Source: Polynucleobacter sp. UBA962 (lineage in GTDB: Bacteria > Pseudomonadota > Gammaproteobacteria > Burkholderiales > Burkholderiaceae). Taken from it: DNA of 11,439 nt. The stretch covers positions 1,037-12,475 of the forward strand of contig DBCI01000030.1 of NCBI GenBank assembly GCA_002292975.1, read 5' to 3'. Below the pieces are notes generated by a model. The model saw nothing but the letters and a program-made list of their open reading frames with translations, ran no database searches and was not told the origin of the DNA. Shown in pieces: positions 6,764 through 11,439 of this stretch. Within the stretch, counting starts at the first letter, position 1. Each line of letters starts with the position of its first letter. Made by a program: the position numbers and the translations under genes.

Positions 6764-8686
6764 CTATCGATACAAAACTCCTGGCAGCCATAATCCAATA
6801 GCTGGAAACATGTACAGTAAAAAGATCGCAATCACTTGGATGCCCATAAATGGCAGCATACCCATAAATATTTGATTTAGAGTGACGTGCGGCGGCGCTA
6901 CTCCTTTTAAGTAGAACGCCGACATTGCCACCGGGGGGGACAAGAAAGCCGTTTGTAGATTTAAGGCAACCAAGAGACCAAAGAACAATGGATTAATGCC
7001 AAAGTCATCGAGTAAAGGCACGAAGATTGGCATGAAAATCACGATAATTTCAGTCCACTCTAAAGGCCAGCCCAATAAGAAAATAATCACTTGAGAAAGC
7101 AGTAGGAACTGAACCGGGCTAAGTCCCAGTGAAAGCACCCATTGCTCCACAAGAGTTTGACCTCCCAACAATGCAAAAGCGGCCGAGAAGATCGATGAGC
7201 CCACAAATAACCAGCACACCATCGCACCAGTCTTTGCGGTTAAGAACACGGATTCTTGAATGACCGTTTTATTGAGCTGTTTGTACGCGGCAGCTAGGAT
7301 TACACCTCCAATTGCCCCCATCGCTGCAGCCTCAGTTGGTGTTGCTAAACCAAAGACGATGGAACCCAATACAAACATAATTAAGACCGCAAGTGGGAAG
7401 AAGGATCCCAGTAGCATCTTGAATATCTCAAGACGAACCCACGTGAGCATCAGGTAATAAATTGCGACGATCGCACCAAAAATACCAGTCATGATCCAGA
7501 ACCAAAGTGGCGCGTCGACTGGCTTAGGAGGCTCGGCCGCCGCAGCAGGCTCAGCGGGCCCTGATACTGTAGTAACAGGTTTTTCATCTTCAGCACCAGG
7601 AGGTAAAGCCAGGGAGGAGCTGCTAGATTCTTTCTCAGTGCCAGGAGGCTCATTTAATCCAGTACTAGAGCCACTCGAGTACTCACTCGCGCTCCCAGCA
7701 TTACCCATGGGTACTAAATCCATGCTGATTACTTCTGCCGGCTTAGTAGCAATTTGATAGATGGAGCCTGTGAAAGCAACAAATACAATCAACGGAATTA
7801 ATGCAATGATGAGTGATTTGAGAAGTTCCTTGCCACTAACGTTGAGATTACTTTTCCCTTTGATGGCTATAAGCAAAGCAGGGACTACTTTTTGACTAAT
7901 CTTCTCACCAAGTTCGGTGTAGCTTAGGGGTACTGGAACCTTACGGTCCTCTTCAGCCAATGGCGGCATTAAATTGGGCTTTAGTTTTGCCAAAATAACA
8001 ACGTAAGCAATATATAGCCCAGCTAACATAATGCCTGGAAAGAATGCGCCTGCATATAACTGCACAACCGATACACCCGCAGTTGCGCCATAAACAATCA
8101 GGAGCACAGAGGGCGGAATCAGAATGCCTAAGCAACCACCAGCCGTAATACAGCCGGCAGAGACACGGGTGTCATAGCCTGCTTTTAACATCGCCGGAAA
8201 AGCAAGCAAACCCATGAGTGTTACCACCGCACCCACAATGCCTGTCGCGGTAGCAAATACCGCACAGGTAAAGATGGTCGCGACTGCCAGTGAGCCTGGA
8301 AGGCGAACCAATGCTAGGTGGAGAGATCTAAAGAGCTTTTCAATTAGATTGGCACGCTCAACCAAATAACCCATGAACACAAATAGGGGAATTGAGATTA
8401 AGACATCATTGGTCATGACCGCATAGGCACGTTGTACCATCAGCGCCAAGGTGTTATCTAAGGCCAGGGCAGGATTCTGAAAACTATAGGCGATAAAGGT
8501 AAAAATCATGCCCATACCCATCAGGGTGAAGGCGGTGGGGAATCCCAACATAATTGCCACGACTACTAGTGACAACATTAGTAGTCCCATATGGCCACTC
8601 TCAATATTTCCCCAGGGCATGAAGATGACAGTAGCTAAGACCACCAAAGCCATGATGGAGAAACCAAATAGAAGTTCCTTACGCAT
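6764..8686 (-). CDS. dctM: TRAP transporter large permease subunit (DctM/FcbT3-like, long form)
   Basis: 640 residues, against about 430 for classical DctM. It forms the ion-coupled translocation channel of a tripartite ATP-independent transporter. Family motifs are clear: FATATGIVGAVVTLMG (144-159), GGCLGILIPPS (183-193), FGLATPTEAAAMGAIGG (445-461) and FLSPPVAMSAFYLKG (581-595). The N-terminal half carries about seven hydrophobic segments. Then a linker (about 235-287), a TM helix (288-308), a low-complexity S/G/P/E/A-rich stretch (about 313-392), another TM helix (394-415) and the second half of the permease. The start ATG lies 5 nt after the dctQ stop; AAGGA at the end of dctQ is its ribosome binding site. 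The gene ends before a strong terminator. As I recall, mannitol/chloroaromatic-type (COG4664) large permeases often exceed 500 residues. Confidence 0.94.
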   Translation of the reverse strand: MRKELLFGFSIMALVVLATVIFMPWGNIESGHMGLLMLSLVVVAIMLGFPTAFTLMGMGMIFTFIAYSFQNPALALDNTLALMVQRAYAVMTNDVLISIPLFVFMGYLVERANLIEKLFRSLHLALVRLPGSLAVATIFTCAVFATATGIVGAVVTLMGLLAFPAMLKAGYDTRVSAGCITAGGCLGILIPPSVLLIVYGATAGVSVVQLYAGAFFPGIMLAGLYIAYVVILAKLKPNLMPPLAEEDRKVPVPLSYTELGEKISQKVVPALLIAIKGKSNLNVSGKELLKSLIIALIPLIVFVAFTGSIYQIATKPAEVISMDLVPMGNAGSASEYSSGSSTGLNEPPGTEKESSSSSLALPPGAEDEKPVTTVSGPAEPAAAAEPPKPVDAPLWFWIMTGIFGAIVAIYYLMLTWVRLEIFKMLLGSFFPLAVLIMFVLGSIVFGLATPTEAAAMGAIGGVILAAAYKQLNKTVIQESVFLTAKTGAMVCWLFVGSSIFSAAFALLGGQTLVEQWVLSLGLSPVQFLLLSQVIIFLLGWPLEWTEIIVIFMPIFVPLLDDFGINPLFFGLLVALNLQTAFLSPPVAMSAFYLKGVAPPHVTLNQIFMGMLPFMGIQVIAIFLLYMFPAIGLWLPGVLYR

Positions 8687-8691
8687 TTTAT

Positions 8692-9267
8692 TTATTCCTT
8701 ATCTTTGCCAACCATGGCTTTAAGTGCATCAACGTCAACTTCCTCAACGTCCTGTTCGCGTGAAGGCCACTCACCTTGTTTGATGCAAACAATGCACCGA
8801 AAAATTTCAACTAAACCCTGAAGGAGCAAAAATACCCCAGCAATTGGAAGAATCGTTTTAAATGGGTACAGAGGGGGACCGTCTGCCGTAATGGAGGAGT
8901 GTTCCAAAATTCTCCAAGAATCTGCGGCAAAACTATACCCCGCATATGCGAGAGCAACCACACCTGGAATAAAGAAAACGATATATAAAATGAGATCAAA
9001 TATGGCCTGGGTACGGGGCTTCAAAAAGCCGTACAAAATATCGCCACGCACATGACCGTTTTTGGCAAGGGTGTACGCACCAGCCATCATAAACATCGTG
9101 CCGTACAACATGATTTGGGCATCAAAGGCCCAGGCGTGGGGATTATTTAAAACGTAGCGGGAGAATACTTCGTAACCAATCAAACCAGTTAGGCCGACCA
9201 CTAGCCACGCAAAGCAGTGACCAACAAAGGTTGATATTCTATCGATGGTTAAAAAGAGGTTTTGCAT
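8692..9267 (-). CDS. dctQ: TRAP transporter small permease subunit (DctQ)
   Basis: 191 residues from ATG 9267, which has AAAGG 7 nt upstream. An in-frame ATG at 9324 would add 19 residues encoded inside a palindrome, and is rejected as the start. Four hydrophobic segments fit the DctQ topology: about 16-33, 54-73, 96-116 and 142-160. The family features are IGYEVFSRYVLNNPHAWAFDAQIM in the first periplasmic/TM2 region and the small-residue AGAYTLAKNGHVRGDI segment, where the H-V-R-x-D motif is typical. The C-terminal tail is acidic (EEVDVDALKAM). DctQ forms the membrane complex with DctM and is needed for docking of the binding protein. It is followed 5 nt later by dctM. Confidence 0.93.
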   Translation of the reverse strand: MQNLFLTIDRISTFVGHCFAWLVVGLTGLIGYEVFSRYVLNNPHAWAFDAQIMLYGTMFMMAGAYTLAKNGHVRGDILYGFLKPRTQAIFDLILYIVFFIPGVVALAYAGYSFAADSWRILEHSSITADGPPLYPFKTILPIAGVFLLLQGLVEIFRCIVCIKQGEWPSREQDVEEVDVDALKAMVGKDKE

Positions 9268-9294
9268 AATGATACCTTTGACTCTTATATGAGA

Positions 9295-9325
9295 AATGGG
9301 ATGGTTACTTAGTAACCATCCCATT
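9295..9325 (-). repeat. Perfect 31-bp palindrome in the dctP-dctQ spacer (mRNA stem-loop)
   Basis: AATGGGATGGTTACT (9295-9309) is the exact reverse complement of AGTAACCATCCCATT (9311-9325), with T9310 at the centre. The RNA can form a 14-bp stem with a three-base loop. No T-run follows in the transcribed direction, so it is not a standard terminator. It lies 28 nt before the dctQ start codon. Such intercistronic hairpins between a binding-protein gene and permease genes are known to protect the upstream mRNA from 3' exonucleases and to lower downstream expression. A protein-binding site is an alternative. Confidence 0.85.
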
Positions 9326-9337
9326 GGTTTACAACAT

Positions 9338-9362
9338 TCGGTATTTTAACAAAAAATACCGA
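9338..9362 (-). repeat. Second inverted repeat in the dctP-dctQ spacer
   Basis: TCGGTATTTT (9338-9347) pairs perfectly with AAAATACCGA (9353-9362) around a 5-nt loop. It sits 15 nt after the dctP stop codon. Its stem is AT-rich and no clear T-tract follows the 3' arm on the minus strand, so terminator function is doubtful. With the stronger palindrome 12 nt further on, it makes the spacer nearly all secondary structure. Confidence 0.7.
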
Positions 9363-9377
9363 TTAGCCTAGAATTGC

Positions 9378-10523
9378 TTAGGCCTTCTTTGGAGCAGGCT
9401 TAGCTGGTGCGAAGTAATGGTCATAGGCCATCCGACGATTAACGACGGTATCTAATTCCCACTTCACTGCACGTTTAGCAAAGGCTCTTTGTGAGTCCAC
9501 AATCTTCTTAAAGAGTGGGTTCTCAGCGGATTTCTTCGCAACAACCTCATCAAACACCTTCAACTGATTGCGCAATACGGAGTCAGGGGTCTTGTAGAAC
9601 TTAACGCCCTGCTTAGCTTGCATTTCTTCGTACGAGGCAGAATAGCGATCCACAGCTTTCCAAGACATATCGGCTGAAGAAGCTTCAACAGCGTAGTCGA
9701 GGATATTACGCAATTTAGCTGGCATTGCGTTGTACTTGGTACCGTTAAATAGAATCTCGAACTGCTCGGCATTCTGGTGGAAGCTTTGTAACATGCAAAC
9801 CTTCGAAACGTCTGGGAAGCCCAAGAGACGATCTGATGATGCGTTGTTAAATTCAGCGGCATCCAAGAGACCACGATCCATCGCAGGAATAATCTCGCCA
9901 CCTGGCAGTGCATTTACGGAAACGCCCATAGCGGTAAACATATCGATGGAGATACCAACGGTACGATATTTGAGACCTTTTAAGTCCTCAGTTTTGGTAA
10001 TTGGCTTTTTAAACCAACCCAGTGGCTGAGTTGGCATTGGGCCATAAACATAAGACTTCACATTGGCGCCAACTACTTTATAGAGCTCGTCAAGCATTTC
10101 TTTACCGCCGCCGTATTTGTGCCAAGAGAGCAACATATTGGCATCCATACCGAAGGAGGGACCAGATCCCCATAATGCGAGGGCAGCATTTTTACCGTAG
10201 TGATAAACCACCACACCATGACCACCATCCAAAGTACCTTTGGATACTGCGTCGAGTAATTGGAAGGGTGGAACTACAGCACCTGCTGGCAATACTTCAA
10301 TTCTGAGTTCGCCACCGGTCATGTCATTTACTTTTTTAGCAAAATCGAGTGCGTACTCATGGAAAATATCTTTTGCGGGCCAGGTCGATTGGAAGCGCAA
10401 TGTTTGTGGCGCTGCTTGACCTTGGGAAATCATTGGGAAGCTAAGAGCTGCTGCTCCAGCGCTACCAACTGCTGCACCTTTCAAAAATTTACGACGTGGT
10501 GCTTGTTTTTTAGTTTCGGACAT
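9378..10523 (-). CDS. dctP: TRAP transporter solute-binding protein (DctP/TakP-like), Tat-exported
   Basis: This 381-residue periplasmic protein captures the substrate for the DctQM permease. The N-terminus has a twin-arginine signal, PRRKFLKG (R10-R11), followed by GAAVGSAGAAALSFPMI and cleavage near GQA-AP (about 37/38). The mature protein shows the TRAP binding fold: RFQSTWPAKDIFHEYA, GELRIEVLPAG, FQLLDAVSKGTLDGGH, then QPLGWFKKPI, LKGLKYRTVGI with the conserved R187, GGEIIPAMDRGLLDAAEF (E224) and NPLFKKIVDSQRAF. Q166, R187 and E224 match by position the residues I recall binding 2-oxoacid and Na+ in Rhodobacter TakP; the TakP Trp after the Glu is Phe225 here. An organic acid (2-oxoacid or similar carboxylate) is the best guess for the substrate. 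AGGAG precedes the ATG by about 7 nt. It is first in the dctPQM operon. The tail ends in a Pro/Lys-rich PAKPAPKKA. Confidence 0.94.
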   Translation of the reverse strand: MSETKKQAPRRKFLKGAAVGSAGAAALSFPMISQGQAAPQTLRFQSTWPAKDIFHEYALDFAKKVNDMTGGELRIEVLPAGAVVPPFQLLDAVSKGTLDGGHGVVVYHYGKNAALALWGSGPSFGMDANMLLSWHKYGGGKEMLDELYKVVGANVKSYVYGPMPTQPLGWFKKPITKTEDLKGLKYRTVGISIDMFTAMGVSVNALPGGEIIPAMDRGLLDAAEFNNASSDRLLGFPDVSKVCMLQSFHQNAEQFEILFNGTKYNAMPAKLRNILDYAVEASSADMSWKAVDRYSASYEEMQAKQGVKFYKTPDSVLRNQLKVFDEVVAKKSAENPLFKKIVDSQRAFAKRAVKWELDTVVNRRMAYDHYFAPAKPAPKKA

Positions 10524-10756
10524 TCATATCTCCTGGTTAATAACGAATAAGTGCTGCATGTAAAGCAGAGGGAAATTGTAGGTTTTTTACTGCAATAGAG
10601 ATATCGGGTAAACCCTTTGTTTCTATGGCTGTATGGTTATTTATTCCACCCCTTGAGGACAATCGACAAAATCCTCGTGATACGATGAATTACATCCTTG
10701 TTTGTTGCAATGCATCACTATCCCAACATTCTTTATTACAATGATGGATTGCGTTT
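10524..10756. other. Divergent intergenic region: dctP leader and tRNA-Leu upstream region
   Basis: 233 nt with no protein gene I can support. On the minus strand it holds the dctP ribosome site and a possible weak promoter (TTTACC, 17-nt gap, TAAAAA, roughly 10580-10610). On the plus strand it holds the tRNA-Leu -10 box. A five-pair dyad, GAGGA/TCCTC, lies near 10655-10676 but is too short to name. No operator or riboswitch fold was recognised. Confidence 0.4.
10737..10742 (+). promoter_or_regulatory. Probable -10 box of tRNA-Leu promoter
   Basis: TACAAT (5 of 6 matches to TATAAT) lies 15 nt before the first base of tRNA-Leu, the same spacing as the TATAAT box of tRNA-His in this window. 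No convincing -35 hexamer was found at 16-18 nt; TTGCAA at 10705-10710 is too far away. Confidence 0.4.
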
Positions 10757-10847
10757 GCCCGAGTGGTGAAATCGGTAGACACAACAGATTTAAAATCTGT
10801 CGCTTTCCGCAAGGGGCGTGCCGGTTCGATTCCGGCCTCGGGCACCA
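10757..10847 (+). tRNA. tRNA-Leu (anticodon TAA)
   Basis: This is a class II tRNA of 91 nt including the encoded CCA. Acceptor GCCCGAG (10757-10763) pairs with CTCGGGC (10837-10843); A73 is 10844 and CCA is 10845-10847. The anticodon stem ACAGA/TCTGT holds loop TTTAAAA, with anticodon TAA at 10791-10793, reading UUA/UUG. A long variable arm (around CGCTTTCCGCAAGGGGCG) and T arm GGTTCGATTCC confirm Leu. The convergent protein gene on the minus strand ends one base after the CCA. Confidence 0.96.
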
Positions 10848-10848
10848 G

Positions 10849-11439
10849 TTATTGATCGCGAACGCAACGTAAACCAATGTAGACAACCACCGTATCTTCC
10901 GGTTTGGTGGCCACATTACTTTCCAGTTGTTGATCTGGCCCATACCACCATGAGGCTCCCCTGGTAATGCGTTGGCTGCCAGATCGGGTGGACGTCCATT
11001 CCCAAATATTCCCTCCCATATCCAATAAGCCATTAACCCCGGGTTGAGTGGTACCTGCAGAAACATGCCCATCTCCGCGGGTGAGACTGCCAGCCGGAGC
11101 CAAGCCTTTGAAGTTGCCGCAGGCGCTACTAAGACAATGCGAGCCCTTTGGTGAACTACCATTGGGGTAGGGATAGCGCTGCCCCCTCTGAAAGCCTGTT
11201 GGCGGAGCTTGACGTTGCTCTAAGTAGGCTGCTTCCACCCACTCTTTATCACTTGGCAGGCGTTTGCCAAAATACTGGCAAATGGTTTGAGCTTCCATGG
11301 CATTGAGATGAACGGCAGGCTCATTGTCGCCTGCAGGAACTCCATAGGGGGTTCGCCAAGTCCAACCCGGTTTTTTAACAAAACCTAACTCATAGGACGT
11401 TCCGCCACCCGCTTTCTCAGCAGCGCTTTGAAAACCGGT
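10849..11439 (-). CDS. FGE-sulfatase (SUMF1-like) domain protein, C-terminal part (5' end outside window)
   Basis: The frame is open to the window edge, so the gene's 5' part is missing; 196 residues are seen. The ATG at 11298 is internal. The domain signature is clear: WTWRTPYG, GDNEPAVHLNAMEAQTICQYFGKRLPSDKEWVEAAY, then GVNGLLDMGGNIWEWTSTRSG, RITRGASWW and the terminal IGLRCVRD. This is the C-type-lectin-like fold shared by formylglycine-generating enzyme, EgtB, PvdO and NirV. The cysteine pair that binds copper in true FGE lies after the RGGS-type strand; here that stretch reads RGASWWYGPDQQLESN with no cysteine. So conversion of a sulfatase cysteine is unlikely, and a non-catalytic or different role is more probable. 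Its TAA stop lies one base from the tRNA-Leu CCA. Partner genes are not visible. Confidence 0.88.
   Translation of the reverse strand, partial: TGFQSAAEKAGGGTSYELGFVKKPGWTWRTPYGVPAGDNEPAVHLNAMEAQTICQYFGKRLPSDKEWVEAAYLEQRQAPPTGFQRGQRYPYPNGSSPKGSHCLSSACGNFKGLAPAGSLTRGDGHVSAGTTQPGVNGLLDMGGNIWEWTSTRSGSQRITRGASWWYGPDQQLESNVATKPEDTVVVYIGLRCVRDQ

Noticed and set aside
10641..11162. 173-codon minus-strand open frame
   Set aside because: It runs antisense through tRNA-Leu; its WCPRPESNRHAP segment is the familiar false protein made by translating the reverse complement of a tRNA. It also overlaps the FGE-like gene in another frame.
1..11439. CRISPR array, insertion sequence or prophage genes
   Set aside because: No regularly spaced direct repeats, no transposase or integrase motifs and no terminal inverted repeats with target duplication were seen on either strand.

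Overview
The window reads as a compact chromosomal segment of a betaproteobacterium (Burkholderiales). My best guess is a Polynucleobacter-like freshwater bacterium. The basis is moderate GC content, very short intergenic spaces, a BipA/TypA and DusA of betaproteobacterial type, and a TRAP operon with a TakP/FcbT-like binding protein. The genus is inference from recognition, not a database result. Nothing looks like an undescribed multi-gene defence or mobile system. The notable signals are RNA-level structures, gene junctions and a few non-standard protein architectures.

Left part (1-3357, + strand): the 3' three quarters of typA/bipA (ribosome-associated GTPase); a two-gene type II toxin-antitoxin cassette (Phd/YefM antitoxin and VapC/FitB-type PIN toxin, overlapping by 1 base) with a perfect 8-bp inverted repeat just upstream; dusA (tRNA dihydrouridine synthase), starting with TTG 4 nt after the toxin stop; and tRNA-His(GTG) with its own TATAAT box. 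The toxin family acts on RNA, while dusA and typA act on tRNA and the ribosome, but there is no evidence that they form one pathway.

Middle part (3358-6743, - strand): a large penicillin-acylase-family Ntn hydrolase (824 aa), then a small exported Adhesin_E-like protein, then a small lipoprotein whose likely TTG start overlaps the preceding gene by 17 nt. The lipoprotein stop codon abuts the 3' CCA of the convergent tRNA-His. A strong intrinsic terminator for the upstream TRAP operon lies only about 19 nt before the acylase start codon.

Right part (6720-10523, - strand): a complete tripartite TRAP transporter operon dctP-dctQ-dctM. It has a Tat-exported solute-binding protein, a small 4-TM subunit and an unusually long large permease (640 aa) with a low-complexity insert of about 75 residues. 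The 110-nt dctP-dctQ spacer holds a perfect 31-bp palindrome and a second 10-bp-arm hairpin. This suggests that the binding protein is expressed at a higher level than the permeases through mRNA processing or stability.

Far right (10524-11439): a 233-nt divergent spacer containing the dctP leader (- strand) and a probable tRNA-Leu -10 box (+ strand); tRNA-Leu(TAA) with encoded CCA; and the 3' part of a formylglycine-generating-enzyme-like (SUMF1 fold) protein on the - strand, running off the window. Its stop codon lies one base from the tRNA CCA, and it lacks the catalytic cysteine pair of true FGE in the part seen.
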